Positions 32,789-42,495 of a DNA stretch of 64,000 bases are shown one piece after another; within the stretch, counting starts at the first letter, position 1, and each line of letters begins with the position of its first letter. The stretch is taken from the NCBI GenBank assembly GCA_903833275.1, contig CAILEP010000016.1, forward strand, positions 1-64,000, written 5' to 3'. Both the position numbers and the translations under genes were made by a program. The notes below the pieces were generated by a model, which saw nothing but the letters and a program-made list of their open reading frames with translations, made no database searches and was not told the DNA's origin. The DNA comes from an uncultured Bdellovibrionales bacterium (lineage in GTDB: Bacteria > Bdellovibrionota > Bdellovibrionia > Bdellovibrionales > UBA1609).

Positions 32789-34648
32789 ATGTCGAGCTCA
32801 CAAAACCTTCTACAAATCCAAAACGGCCACAAAGCCTTTGGGGCCCAAGTGCTCTTTGATGAGGCCACCTTTGCGGTCAATACCGGCGAACACGTCGGTG
32901 TCATCGGCCCCAACGGGGCCGGCAAGACAACGTTATTTAAAATCTTAATTAACGACGAACGGCTCGATGAGGGCCAAGTCATTCGCTCACAAGCGATGCG
33001 CCTCGGCTACCTTTCTCAGCACGACAACTGGACGGCTGAAGAAACCGGTGACAGCTATCTCGAACGCATTTGCCGCATTCCGGTTTGGCAGGCTAAAGCG
33101 GCCGGTCGCGAGCTGCAGGTTCGCGACGAAATTTTTGCCAAGCCCATTATGAGCCTAAGCGGTGGCTATCGCATGCGCATTAAGTTGATCGGCCTGTTGG
33201 GCATGGACCCAAATATCATGCTGCTTGATGAGCCGACAAATTATCTCGATCTCGAGACCACGCTTTTACTTGAACGTTTTCTGCAAACCTACGAAGGCGC
33301 CTTTCTTCTTATTTCGCATGATCGTGAGGTTCTAAGACGAACCACCGATCATATTTTAGAAGTCGAAGGCGGCGAAATTATCAAGTACAGCGGCAACATC
33401 GACGATTATTTCGAACAAAAAGAACTTTTGCGCACCCAACTTTCAGCCAAAGCCCAAAACCAGGCGATCAAGCGCAAAGCCATTATGGATTTCGTCAATC
33501 GCTATGGCGCCAAAGCCACTAAAGCTCGCCAAGCCCAGAGTAAACTTAAGTCGCTGCAAAAAATGGAGACCATCGAATTTAAAGCCGTGCCGATTAAAGC
33601 GGCGATCCATATCCCCGATCCGGCCCACGTTGGCAAGCAAGTGCTGAAACTAGAAGCCGCCGAGTTTGGCTATCAAGCCGATGGCGTTCTAAAAAAGGTT
33701 CTTCGCGACGTCAATGTTGAAATCAAACGCGGAGACCATGTGGCTGTCGTCGGCCTCAATGGCGCCGGTAAATCGACACTGCTCAAGGGGCTTGCTGGCA
33801 CGCTCGCCCCGCTTAAGGGCAAGCGCGAACTTGGCTATCAAGTTGAGCTCGCCATATTCAACCAACACGTCATTGAAATCTTAAACCCTAATCACACCGT
33901 TTATCAGTCGCTCGAAGAGGTGACTGAGTTCAGCACGACCCCGCAAGAAATTCGCGCTATGGCTGGGTCATTGCTTTTTTCAGCCGACCACATTGAAAAA
34001 AAGGTGAAGGTTCTTTCGGGCGGCGAGAAATCACGCGTCGCCCTTGGGCGCATTTTGCTTCAGAAGGTACCGCTCTTATTGCTCGATGAGCCGACCAATC
34101 ACCTTGATTTTGAAACCGTTGAAGCCCTCACCCAGGCCCTGACAAAATACAAGGGCACCTTGGTTGTGGTCAGCCACGATCGTAGTTTTATTCGCCGAGT
34201 GGGCACTAAAATTCTTGAGGTGTCAGACGGCCAAGTGCTCGTTTACCCCGGCACCTATGACGAATATGTCTGGAGTCTTCAACAAAAATTGGCGGCTGAA
34301 GATTCGCCAATGCCCGCCTCAAGAGAGAAATCAAAAAATATTTCGTCTTCGCCTTTGGCCAGCAGCCCTAAAGCGACCGCGACGCCCACCGCTTCTGGCG
34401 CACCCAAGATTAACCCCAAAGAGCAATCGAAGCAGCTTCGCCAATTAGAAAAACAGATGGATGTCTGCCAAAATAAGATTGATAAACTTCAGCAAGAGAG
34501 CCTCGTTCTCAACGAGAAGATCGCCGCTGGCGAGGCCAATTCGCGAGAGTTGATTCAATCGCTTTCTGACACCGCCATAAAAATTCAAGAGCTTGAAGCC
34601 GAATGGCTTAGGCTTGCGACAGAGACTGATAAAAACGCTCAACGATAG
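32789..34648 (+). CDS. ABC-F family ATPase (Uup-like)
   Basis: The 619-residue protein has two ABC cassettes: Walker A 'GPNGAGKTT' and 'GLNGAGKST', signatures 'LSGGYRMR' and 'LSGGEKSR', and 'LLDEPTNYLDLETT' and 'LLDEPTNHLDFETV'. No membrane domain is present. The inter-cassette linker holds 'NRYGAKATKARQAQSKLKSL', the ABC-F signature. A C-terminal coiled coil (about residues 550-615) matches Uup-type members. ABC-F proteins act on the ribosomal E site or relieve stalls; Uup is also tied to ribosome assembly. No clear SD precedes the ATG. The last 41 bases overlap the end of the opposing helicase gene. Confidence 0.88.
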   Translation: MSSSQNLLQIQNGHKAFGAQVLFDEATFAVNTGEHVGVIGPNGAGKTTLFKILINDERLDEGQVIRSQAMRLGYLSQHDNWTAEETGDSYLERICRIPVWQAKAAGRELQVRDEIFAKPIMSLSGGYRMRIKLIGLLGMDPNIMLLDEPTNYLDLETTLLLERFLQTYEGAFLLISHDREVLRRTTDHILEVEGGEIIKYSGNIDDYFEQKELLRTQLSAKAQNQAIKRKAIMDFVNRYGAKATKARQAQSKLKSLQKMETIEFKAVPIKAAIHIPDPAHVGKQVLKLEAAEFGYQADGVLKKVLRDVNVEIKRGDHVAVVGLNGAGKSTLLKGLAGTLAPLKGKRELGYQVELAIFNQHVIEILNPNHTVYQSLEEVTEFSTTPQEIRAMAGSLLFSADHIEKKVKVLSGGEKSRVALGRILLQKVPLLLLDEPTNHLDFETVEALTQALTKYKGTLVVVSHDRSFIRRVGTKILEVSDGQVLVYPGTYDEYVWSLQQKLAAEDSPMPASREKSKNISSSPLASSPKATATPTASGAPKINPKEQSKQLRQLEKQMDVCQNKIDKLQQESLVLNEKIAAGEANSRELIQSLSDTAIKIQELEAEWLRLATETDKNAQR

Positions 34649-35858
34649 GGTCAGCCTTAATCGACTGCGGCTGCCACGCCTCGACACGCAAATGGGTGGG
34701 GTCGACAATTCGGCTGAGAGCCACGTAGGCCTGACCGGGCTCCCACAGCGCATTGAGATTCACCATCAAGCGATCAAGAGTCATCCCCTGGGCTTTATGG
34801 ATTGTCGCTGCATACGCCAAAGTAATCGGAAAGTTCGTCACCGCCGCCATGGTTATACCCTCGGCGCTTAATAACGAAAAACTCATGGGTTCAATTGTGA
34901 TCTCGCGGCCATTGAGCAACTCGATGGTGATTTCACTTTTGGTGATTTGGCGCACGTACCCGGTGGTGCCATTTACCCAGCGCATTTTGGCATCATTTTG
35001 CCGTAACATCACAAGCGCATTCTTTTTCAAATACAATTCATCTGGCAGCGGCGAATTTTTCTTTAGCTGCTCGATTGAGCGCTCATTACCAGAGAACACG
35101 GCCGGAAAGCACGACATCTCGCCCGGCAATTTTTCTAGCTCACGAGTGTTAAAGGCATCGGTCTGATTACGTCGCGGAAAGAGCCGCGTGCCCTCGAAAA
35201 AATCGTCAGCATCGACTTTCTTACGATTTAAAAACGATTCAACGCGATCGTTGGTTTGCCCACGGCGAATGTCATTCAGAATGGATAAAAATTCGCTGTT
35301 GGCACTTCGCATATTTTGTTTGAGCAACACAGATTGAAAGCCCGTGCGCTCCCAAACGGGGTCAAGAAAAGCCCACGCTCTTTGGGCGCTGCCATTTTGT
35401 ATCGGCGGCAGTTGTGCGAAATCTCCAACCGCGATCACCCGCAAACCACCCCATGGCGCAATGTTGGCTCGGGCGATTTGGCAAATTCGCTCAGCCGCTT
35501 GCAAGGTCGGCCCTGAAATCATCGAGATCTCATCAACAATAAAACCTTCGGCATTATTTAAGCGCTTAAGCAAACGACGGTCATTGAGGGCGCGCTCAAT
35601 CGTAGCTTGCACACCGCCCTCCATAATCCCGAGGCCCATGAAGCTGTGAAACGTTCGCCCGCCGACCAGAACGGCCGCAGCCCCCGTGCTCGCGAGCACC
35701 GGAAACTTCTTGAGGTCCTTGCCCTTCATAAAATGTCGAATGATAAAACTTTTACCGCTGCCGGCTTCGCCGGTTATAAAGACATTTTCAAGGCCCTGTA
35801 AAAGGGCCCATGCGCGGTTTTGATCGTCACTAAATTCAATATGATTTGGAATGCTCAC
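34608..35858 (-). CDS. PIF1/RecD2-like superfamily 1B helicase
   Basis: From the GTG at 35858 (AAGG upstream) the product is about 416 residues. Motif I is 'VFITGEAGSGKSFIIRHF', motif II 'FIVDEISMISGPTLQAAE', 'VIAVGDFAQLPPI' is motif III, and the C-terminus carries 'ATIHKAQGMTLDRLMVNL' and 'QAYVALSRIVDPTHLRVEAW'. This is the PIF1-like branch, which unwinds DNA 5' to 3'; a short form without accessory domains is usual in bacteria. It lies just after the DEAD-box gene with a 23-base overlap, so the two are probably co-transcribed. Confidence 0.85.
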   Translation of the reverse strand: MSIPNHIEFSDDQNRAWALLQGLENVFITGEAGSGKSFIIRHFMKGKDLKKFPVLASTGAAAVLVGGRTFHSFMGLGIMEGGVQATIERALNDRRLLKRLNNAEGFIVDEISMISGPTLQAAERICQIARANIAPWGGLRVIAVGDFAQLPPIQNGSAQRAWAFLDPVWERTGFQSVLLKQNMRSANSEFLSILNDIRRGQTNDRVESFLNRKKVDADDFFEGTRLFPRRNQTDAFNTRELEKLPGEMSCFPAVFSGNERSIEQLKKNSPLPDELYLKKNALVMLRQNDAKMRWVNGTTGYVRQITKSEITIELLNGREITIEPMSFSLLSAEGITMAAVTNFPITLAYAATIHKAQGMTLDRLMVNLNALWEPGQAYVALSRIVDPTHLRVEAWQPQSIKADPIVERFYQSLSQA

Positions 35859-37566
35859 GCGCCTTATTGTGCTTTGAATCTTTGTTGTCGTCAAAGCGGC
35901 GTTTGTCTGTTTGATGTTTGCCGCGATAATTGCCGCGAATCTCATTTCGTACGGCTACTGGCTTTTCGCTACGATTTTCGACACGAGCCTCTGGGCGCTT
36001 TTCTGTACGGTGCTCTGCACGGTGTTCTGTTCGCACTTCATCGCGATTATCTGGGCGCTGAAAACCCTGACGTCGATCGTCGCTGCGACCATGATGGCTA
36101 CGGCCACCACGCTCATCGCGTCTGCCACCATCGCGACCGCCATCACGGCGACCTTCATAGTGACCCGGGCGGCCACCATCACGGCGACCTTCACGTCTAT
36201 CGTCTCGTCTATCGTCACGTCGACCCTCGCCACGTGCGGCGTAGCCCGGCAATACTTCTCTGACATCTTGATTTTCAAAAAGTTCAGGCATGAGAATGCT
36301 CAAAAATCGGCCGACGATCTCGTCCGCTTTCATATTGGCCAATGCGAGAGTCCAATTGCTATCCAAATGCTCAGCCGCCCGCCCGTAATACTTTTGCTCT
36401 TGAAATTTCGCAAACATCTTGGCGACTTTTTTAGCTCCAATATCTTTACGAGTCGGGATCTTACCCTCTTTCATGCGGCTTTTGGTCATGGCCTCAATGC
36501 GACCGATCAAGCCACGATGGCTGGGGGTCACAAGGCTCATGGCAATGCCGGCTTTACCACTTCGGGCTGTTCGACCAATTCGGTGAACATACACATCGAG
36601 CTCACGCGGGATCGAATAATTGATAACATGCGTGAGGTCTTTCACATCTAATCCACGCGCCGCCACATCAGTGCAAATTAGCATTTTCACTTTACGATCG
36701 CGAAAAGCCTGCATTGTGCGTTCGCGCTCGGCTTGCGTCTTATCGCCATGAAGGCAATCGACTTTATAGCCACGGCCCGAAAGATATTGGCTGAGATCCA
36801 TTACAAGAGCTTTAGTTTGACAAAAAATAACCCCGTAAAAATCTTCGGCCGCTTCAATAAGTTTGCAGAGAATTTCGGGTTTATCAGATTCGCGAGTGGG
36901 GTAATAGAGCTGTTCAACTGTGCTCGAAAGCATTTCGGTACGGTTGACGGCCGCTTGCTTAGGATTTCGCAAATAGGTATCAGCCACGCGCCGCACTTCT
37001 TTGCTTAATGTCGCTGAAAATAGCCAAATTTGGCTCGTCTCACGCGGAGCTGCAGACAAAATGCTCTCAAGGTCTTCTTTAAAACCCATCGAGATCATCT
37101 CATCGGCTTCATCCAGAACAAGAGTCTTAAGATTTTGTAAATCGAGAGTGCCGCGCTCTAAATGATCGATAAGTCGGCCGGGTGTACCCACGACAATTTG
37201 AGCGCCATTACGAAGGCCCCAAATCTGATCGCTGTAGTTTGCGCCGCCGTAAATCGGTAAGGCCTTAATGTTTTTAAATTTGCCAAGAAGATTAATTTGA
37301 CCACAAACTTGCAGCGCGAGCTCGCGAGTCGGGCATAAAATCAAACCTTGAACCGACTTTTTAGCGGCGTCGATTTGCTCAATTAACGGGATACCAAACG
37401 CAGCGGTTTTACCGGTACCCGTCGCGGCCTGGCCGATAAAATCGGTAGGCTCGCCCAGCAAGATCGGCAATGCCTGAGCTTGAATGGCGCTCGGCTCAGT
37501 GTAGCCAAGTTCTTTAATTGCACGCGCGACAGGGGCACTTAGTTCTAATTCTTCAAATGTTTTCAT
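35836..37566 (-). CDS. DEAD-box RNA helicase with RGG/RDD-repeat tail
   Basis: The 576-residue protein begins MKTFEELELSAPVARAI (Q motif region). It has 'AATGTGKTAAFGIPL', 'PTRELALQV', 'VLDEADEMISMGF', 'FSATLSKEV', 'ICTDVAARGLD' and 'YVHRIGRTARSGKAG', the complete DEAD-box set. Residues from about 440 form a low-complexity tail of repeated Arg/Asp/Gly units (RRDDRRDGRRDGG), followed by His/Arg/Glu units (EHRAEHRTEKRPEARVE). Such tails bind RNA and may drive condensate formation, as in CsdA/DeaD and RhlE types. It probably acts in ribosome assembly or RNA turnover. Confidence 0.9.
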   Translation of the reverse strand: MKTFEELELSAPVARAIKELGYTEPSAIQAQALPILLGEPTDFIGQAATGTGKTAAFGIPLIEQIDAAKKSVQGLILCPTRELALQVCGQINLLGKFKNIKALPIYGGANYSDQIWGLRNGAQIVVGTPGRLIDHLERGTLDLQNLKTLVLDEADEMISMGFKEDLESILSAAPRETSQIWLFSATLSKEVRRVADTYLRNPKQAAVNRTEMLSSTVEQLYYPTRESDKPEILCKLIEAAEDFYGVIFCQTKALVMDLSQYLSGRGYKVDCLHGDKTQAERERTMQAFRDRKVKMLICTDVAARGLDVKDLTHVINYSIPRELDVYVHRIGRTARSGKAGIAMSLVTPSHRGLIGRIEAMTKSRMKEGKIPTRKDIGAKKVAKMFAKFQEQKYYGRAAEHLDSNWTLALANMKADEIVGRFLSILMPELFENQDVREVLPGYAARGEGRRDDRRDDRREGRRDGGRPGHYEGRRDGGRDGGRRDERGGRSHHGRSDDRRQGFQRPDNRDEVRTEHRAEHRTEKRPEARVENRSEKPVAVRNEIRGNYRGKHQTDKRRFDDNKDSKHNKAREHSKSY

Positions 37567-37600
37567 GCGGCGGAAGATAACACGGTGCTTCAATAAATGA

Positions 37601-37606
37601 TATAAT
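37601..37606 (+). promoter_or_regulatory. Candidate -10 box for yaiI
   Basis: TATAAT at 37601-37606 lies 43 bases before the yaiI start. No good -35 hexamer is found at the right spacing, so the assignment is tentative. Confidence 0.3.
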
Positions 37607-37649
37607 TAATCACCCCTACCCTTTTGAAATTTAAGGTATTCTAAGGATC

Positions 37650-38126
37650 TTGGTAAAAAAGGGGGCCACTCAGTTGCTGAATATATACATAGATGCGGAT
37701 GGTTGCGCGGTTAAGGACGAAATTTACAAAGTGGCGGCCCGCTACTCCTTAAAGGTTCTGGTGGTGGCAAATAAGCCCCTAATCACCCCCCGAGATACCA
37801 ATGTTCAAATGCAGGTTGTCTCTGGGGGGTTCGATGCGGCTGACGACTGGATTGCTGAAAATATCACAAAAGGCGACATTTTGGTCACCTCTGACCTTCT
37901 CTTGGCCGACCGCTGTATCAAGCGCCAGGCTCGAGTGCTCGGGCCCAAGGGCAAAGAGCTCGATGAAGAGAACATAGGTGCTGCGCTGGCGGCGAGAGAA
38001 TTGGCCTCTCACCTGAGGCAATTGGGCAACACCAAAACCGGGCCGGCGCCAATGGCTAAAAATGACCGCTCGCAATTTCTATCTAAACTTGACCAGATTA
38101 TACAGTCTGTTCGCCGAGGCGCCTGA
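37650..38126 (+). CDS. YaiI/YqxD family protein (UPF0178)
   Basis: The 158-residue protein has the family core '[19 protein letters not shown]', '[18 protein letters not shown]', '[16 protein letters not shown]' and '[19 protein letters not shown]'. The family (DUF188) has a PIN-like fold with conserved Asp residues and may be a nuclease; no reaction is established. TTG at 37650 follows TAAGGATC; a second TTG at 37674 follows a GGGGG run and would start nearer the conserved core, so the start is uncertain by eight residues. TATAAT at 37601-37606 is a possible -10 box. Confidence 0.85.
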   Translation: MVKKGATQLLNIYIDADGCAVKDEIYKVAARYSLKVLVVANKPLITPRDTNVQMQVVSGGFDAADDWIAENITKGDILVTSDLLLADRCIKRQARVLGPKGKELDEENIGAALAARELASHLRQLGNTKTGPAPMAKNDRSQFLSKLDQIIQSVRRGA

Positions 38127-38133
38127 TTTTGCT

Positions 38134-38478
38134 TTAAGCAACGCGCGTTTTGTATTCACCTAAAACGTCGAAGATCGCTTTCTCGTTGTAGGGTTTATTG
38201 ATCACCCTGTCGAATTTGTACTTGGTCTCAATTGAAATATCACCGGTGACCAAAAACTTGGGTATCTTTGGGTCCATCAATAGCGCCACTTCGTCGCCGG
38301 TCATCGTCTTCATCCGAAAATCTAAAAAGACCAAATCGGGCCGCGATCGCTTGGCTTCTTCAATCGCTTTTTTGGGGTCGGTAAAGGTTTTAACTAAAAA
38401 ATCAGCAGATGAGAAAAGTTCTGAAAAATTGTCGCAAATATCGGGCTCGTCATCGACATACCAAACGTGAAACGCCAT
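38134..38478 (-). CDS. Single-domain response regulator
   Basis: The 114-residue receiver domain has the acidic pair in 'WYVDDEPDI', phosphoacceptor Asp in 'VFLDFRMKTM', Thr in 'LVTGDIS' and Lys in 'VINKPYNEKAI'. It has no output domain, so it works like CheY or Spo0F, through partner proteins. Its ATG directly follows the TAA of the histidine kinase gene with no gap, so the pair is co-translated and likely cognate. Confidence 0.88.
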   Translation of the reverse strand: MAFHVWYVDDEPDICDNFSELFSSADFLVKTFTDPKKAIEEAKRSRPDLVFLDFRMKTMTGDEVALLMDPKIPKFLVTGDISIETKYKFDRVINKPYNEKAIFDVLGEYKTRVA

Positions 38479-39960
38479 TTAACTCTCGCTCAGCTTTGCA
38501 AATCGAATTTCAAAGCAGGTGTTCGCGTCTTCTTGCTTTATCTCAAGGCTCGCATTGTGCTCTTCGAGTATACCCCGGCAAATAGAAAGGCCCAAGCCGG
38601 TGCCTTCGCCAACTGCTTTCGTCGTGAAAAATGGCTGAAATATTTTCTGCTGCATTGAGGGCGCAACGCCTTGGCCCGAGTCTCGCACCTGAATTACAAT
38701 TTCAGCGCCCTGCTCAAAAAGGTCGATCTTAACCCACCTGACGGCAAGGTCTTTGATCACATCAACCGCATTGTTGATTAAATTAATAAGCACCTGTTCG
38801 ATTTCAACCTGATCACATGATATTTTGCCTTCACTTCGCAAATCGACAGTAATCGGCACGCGCTGACGCTTGGCTTTGCCCTCCGTCAGTACTAATGATT
38901 CGCGAACAATGTCGGCGCACACGACAGGCTTGTAAATTGGTTGTTCGTTAACTCTCGAAAATCTTCGAAGACCATTCACAATCTTAGTGATGCGGCCGAT
39001 TGAGCGATTGATCGCCTCAATTTTAGCCGCATATTTTTCAGGGTTGTCTCTGTGTTTCTCTAAAAGCAAAACTGACCCTAAAATAATCGCAAGTGGATTG
39101 TTAATTTCGTGGGCGATGCCTGCTGACAATTCGCCAATTGAAGCCAATTTAGCGTTCTGCACACTTTTGGCACGTTCGAAATCGAGCGCGGCTTGTTGCT
39201 CTACGAGGTCAGTCACATCACGCGCGACCCCAACCACTTTGGTCACTTGGCCATCAGCGGCCTTGACAGGGTATGCGCGATCACGCACCCATCGGGTGGC
39301 CCCATCGGCTCTGATAATTCGATATGTTTCGTTGTAAGCGCCTTCGGCTTGTTTCGAAAAAGCGCTTAAAACTCGATCTCGGTCTTCAGGGTGAATCGCC
39401 TCAACAAACGACAGCGGGCTTTCGTAAAGACTTTCACAAGAGCGGCCCCAAATTTTTTCGTAGCCGGGGCTAATATAAATCATTTTGCTTTTCGCAAAAT
39501 CCGTCATCCAAAAAACTTCTTCTACTGCATTGGTCATTTGCTCGAGCCGAAAGGCCATATCTCTCTGCTCTGTGACATCCACTAGTAAAAGACAAAGCGT
39601 CATCTCGGGGCTACCCAAAGTTTGGCCGCCGGCAGTGATCTGAAATATTCTCTGTGAACCATCACCTATAGCTATCTCGGCCTCAAAAGTCTGAGTAGTG
39701 CCGGCGATCGCTCGAAGAAGATGCGATCGCGCCTTTTCGAAGGCCGCTGCGCCAATGAGCTCAGAAATATGCGTACCCAAAAGATCTTCGGGGCGTTTAC
39801 CAAAAACCGTGGTGAAAAAATTATTGGCGGCTAAATTGAAAAAATTGACATCCCACTGCGAAATCAGGGCGGGCACCACCTCAAACAAATTTCGAACGTC
39901 GCCCTTTTCGCTTAGCCGCTCATACTTCTCAAATTTCTGTAGATCTGAACGGCCTTCCAT
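38479..39960 (-). CDS. PAS-PAS sensor histidine kinase
   Basis: From the ATG at 39960 (GGGGGCTC upstream) the product has 493 residues. Two PAS domains cover about 22-135 and 145-258, the second closing with 'VVGVARDVTDLVEQ'. The phosphoacceptor box is 'ELSAGIAHEINNPLAIILG', and the ATPase N box 'LINLINNAVDVI' and G boxes 'VRDSGQGV' and 'GTGLGLSICRGIL' follow. No membrane segment is present, so it senses a cytoplasmic signal, perhaps redox or a ligand held in PAS. Its partner is probably the receiver protein encoded immediately downstream. Confidence 0.9.
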   Translation of the reverse strand: MEGRSDLQKFEKYERLSEKGDVRNLFEVVPALISQWDVNFFNLAANNFFTTVFGKRPEDLLGTHISELIGAAAFEKARSHLLRAIAGTTQTFEAEIAIGDGSQRIFQITAGGQTLGSPEMTLCLLLVDVTEQRDMAFRLEQMTNAVEEVFWMTDFAKSKMIYISPGYEKIWGRSCESLYESPLSFVEAIHPEDRDRVLSAFSKQAEGAYNETYRIIRADGATRWVRDRAYPVKAADGQVTKVVGVARDVTDLVEQQAALDFERAKSVQNAKLASIGELSAGIAHEINNPLAIILGSVLLLEKHRDNPEKYAAKIEAINRSIGRITKIVNGLRRFSRVNEQPIYKPVVCADIVRESLVLTEGKAKRQRVPITVDLRSEGKISCDQVEIEQVLINLINNAVDVIKDLAVRWVKIDLFEQGAEIVIQVRDSGQGVAPSMQQKIFQPFFTTKAVGEGTGLGLSICRGILEEHNASLEIKQEDANTCFEIRFAKLSES

Positions 39961-40089
39961 GTTGAGCCCCCAGAACATCAGATCATGATAGTTACTTTAT
40001 TGTAAATAACTTTTGGCCGCGAAAAACAAACCGCGCACCACCTTGACGCGCGACCACCGATACGAGATTTCAAAGTGAGCTACTAGACT

Positions 40090-41475
40090 TTAGGCCGCAA
40101 TACGACCGGCTGAAGCATTTTTGAATTCAACTTCAAAACAAGTGTTTGGCATGTCGACAAGTATGGCCATAGTCGCCTGATGCGCATCGAGAATACCTTT
40201 ACTAATCGACAAACCCAACCCCGTGCCTTTGCCAATCGGCTTGGTCGTGTAAAACGGGTCGAACACTTTGTTGCGAACAGCCTCCGGCAGACCCTCACCT
40301 GAATCGATGACCCGCAATACGACCGACATACCGCGCTCAAAGACCTCAATTCGAATCCATTTTTCTTCGTTGTTTGCCACGGCGTCGATACCATTGTTAA
40401 TCAAATTGATCAGCACCTGCTCGATTTCGGCAACGTCACAGAATATTGAAGCCTCGGTTTTGATATCACATTTAACCGGAGTATTGTGCCTCTGTGATTT
40501 GGCCTCGGTCGAAACCAAAGCCTCTCTCACTATATCACCAAGAATTTCGTTAGCGTAAGCGTTGCGATCTGAGCTGTGTGAAAATTTCTTTAATCCGCTT
40601 ACGATCTTGCCAATACGGCCGGCCGCTTTTCTAATGGCATTTAGTTTGGCCTCAACCTTCTCGGGGTCACCCATGACTTTTGGCATTAAATTGACAGAGG
40701 CTTCAATAATAGTTAGCGGATTATTAATTTCATGCGCTACCCCAGCTGACATCTCGCCGAGGGTCGCCAACTTCGAAGTGTGAAGCAACTTCATTTCGGC
40801 GGCAGCAATAATCTTAAAAAGATTTTGAATATTTCTAACGATAACTAGGCCCGAAAAAAGGCCAATGCAAGCACCCAAAACAAGAGTAAACAAGAGTGCC
40901 ACGCTAGCTTTTTCGGCAAAAGCGGTCGACCGAGCGAGCATTTCTTTCGAGTCAATTTGGGCATAGAGATTTATATTCTCCATCTTGTCAATAAGGAGGT
41001 TTAGCTCGTCGATGGACGCGAGAAAATGAGCTGTTTGGGGCTCCGCCGATTCGGCCCGTGGCCCAACCTTTTCTCGCCATTTCTGCCAGCCGACTGTCCA
41101 ACTTTCGAAGTAAGCTTGGTAAACAGCCCCCTCAATTGCATTATTGGTCGCAAAACTGACTCTCTTATCGATCTTGCCAATAATGACGCCGACGTTTTTA
41201 AGTGATTCGCTGCGATCGGCCTGCGAAGATGTCACGCGACCCAGGTACACGAGCTCTTGATTCAGCGAATTTAAGTTCGTTAGCAAATCGCCGAAATAAA
41301 ATGCGGCTTCAAGTGTTGATTCGCTCAATTCTTTTAGAGCTTTTGTTGAGCGATAGTTGACGTAAATTCCGATACCGCCTGTGACACCCAAAAGAAAAGT
41401 AAATAGGCTCACCATCGCGATAAATTGGCGAATCACTTTTTGATTGCTTATTTTCTTTTCACCAGGCTCTGACAT
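40090..41475 (-). CDS. Membrane sensor histidine kinase
   Basis: The ATG at 41475 has GGGGACGCG before it. The 461-residue product has membrane segments at about 18-40 and 195-217, and a helical periplasmic domain between them resembling four-helix-bundle sensors. A short linker leads to the HisKA box 'EMSAGVAHEINNPLTIIEA', 'LINLINNGIDAV', 'VIDSGEGL' and 'GTGLGLSISKGIL'. The kinase half closely resembles that of the neighbour at 38479, suggesting duplication with a swapped input domain. The likely partner is the response regulator gene 90 bases upstream on the same strand. Confidence 0.9.
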   Translation of the reverse strand: MSEPGEKKISNQKVIRQFIAMVSLFTFLLGVTGGIGIYVNYRSTKALKELSESTLEAAFYFGDLLTNLNSLNQELVYLGRVTSSQADRSESLKNVGVIIGKIDKRVSFATNNAIEGAVYQAYFESWTVGWQKWREKVGPRAESAEPQTAHFLASIDELNLLIDKMENINLYAQIDSKEMLARSTAFAEKASVALLFTLVLGACIGLFSGLVIVRNIQNLFKIIAAAEMKLLHTSKLATLGEMSAGVAHEINNPLTIIEASVNLMPKVMGDPEKVEAKLNAIRKAAGRIGKIVSGLKKFSHSSDRNAYANEILGDIVREALVSTEAKSQRHNTPVKCDIKTEASIFCDVAEIEQVLINLINNGIDAVANNEEKWIRIEVFERGMSVVLRVIDSGEGLPEAVRNKVFDPFYTTKPIGKGTGLGLSISKGILDAHQATMAILVDMPNTCFEVEFKNASAGRIAA

Positions 41476-41564
41476 CGCGTCCCCAAAAAAATTCGAATAT
41501 ACCAATAGTTAGCGCGAAAATCGGGGGTTAACTTGACGGTCTGGGCAGGTTGAGAAAGACGTCG

Positions 41565-42302
41565 TTATCGCTTAGGGATACTGGCTATCGGCGGGGTTTT
41601 CTTAACGATCTCAGAGATCTTAACAATGGCCTCTTCGTTTAGATGAAGGATTTCAATTCCGACCCCGTTAAATATATCGCCATGAGCCTTATTAGTTTCA
41701 AAAACCACGTGGCCGAAGCCGGCTAGCTTGAACTGGTCTTTTGACGTGCCGAAAATCAATTCAAACCTTACATCTTCACCGACCGGCGGCGTATTTGAAG
41801 TCATCTGCAAAAAGAACCCGTTTCGACCAAATGATATCTCGGCCCGCTCGAGAGCGTCATCTAAACTTGCATAACGTTTGGCTACTCTGTTTGGCGTTGA
41901 AATATGCGGTTCTTGACGCCAACGATCGGCCGCTGAAACCAATGATTTTCGAATGCAATTGCGAATTTGGGTTGAATCAATTGGCTTATTGAAAAAACCA
42001 TCAACCCCGGCCGCATAAAGATCTTTTATCGAATAGTCGGTGAAGCCCGAAATGGCGATAAATTTGGGCGTATTTACATTTTCTTTCTTAATTTTTGTCA
42101 GCAATTCAAAGCCAGAAACATTGGGCATACGAATGTCTGAAACAACGATGTCAAAAATCTCATTTTGAATTTGGACGAGTGCCTCTTTGCCATCAGAAAC
42201 CCCGGTAACACTAAAACCGAAAAGCGAAAATAGTTCGCAAATGGTCTTGCGCAGATCCTCGTCATCTTCTGCGACTAGTAACTTGATTTCTTTCTTCTTC
42301 AT
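41565..42302 (-). CDS. Response regulator with C-terminal PilZ-like domain
   Basis: The receiver domain (about 1-125) has 'LLVAEDDEDLR', Asp in 'IVVSDIRMPNVSG', 'AISGFTDYSIKDL' and Lys in 'FFNKPIDS'. Residues 140-235 look like a PilZ domain: 'RVAKRYASLDDALERAEISFGRNGFFLQM', split here as an arginine-rich start then an 'S..GxF' strand, and 'GVGIEILHL' at the end. PilZ domains often bind cyclic di-GMP; the key RxxxR and DxSxxG residues are only partly matched, so binding is doubtful. It probably pairs with the kinase at 40090. Confidence 0.72.
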   Translation of the reverse strand: MKKKEIKLLVAEDDEDLRKTICELFSLFGFSVTGVSDGKEALVQIQNEIFDIVVSDIRMPNVSGFELLTKIKKENVNTPKFIAISGFTDYSIKDLYAAGVDGFFNKPIDSTQIRNCIRKSLVSAADRWRQEPHISTPNRVAKRYASLDDALERAEISFGRNGFFLQMTSNTPPVGEDVRFELIFGTSKDQFKLAGFGHVVFETNKAHGDIFNGVGIEILHLNEEAIVKISEIVKKTPPIASIPKR

Positions 42303-42495
42303 TCTGTCTTACCTGATGACGCCTAGCTGCCGAAATAATTTACGAGCCCTGCCAGTAAAACATGAGGCGAGACTCTGACCGTTCTAATCAGCTCACTCTT
42401 CGCAAAAGCTAAGTGATTATAAAAGATTATAGGTCACGGCAGGCCTTTCGGCCAGAGAGTCAAATGCGAACTAGAGGCCCCAGGCAGAATATGTT
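42303..42495. other. Short intergenic stretch
   Basis: A 193-base region between the PilZ-type regulator start and the end of the small protein gene. It should contain the regulator's promoter. GGCC-TTTC-GGCC near 42445 is a small hairpin without a T-run. Nothing else stands out. Confidence 0.3.

Noticed and set aside
35911-36651. Forward frame of 246 codons rich in Ala, Thr and Ile
   Set aside because: It is the antisense of the repeat-rich tail of the DEAD-box helicase; its low-complexity composition comes from those repeats and it has no SD.
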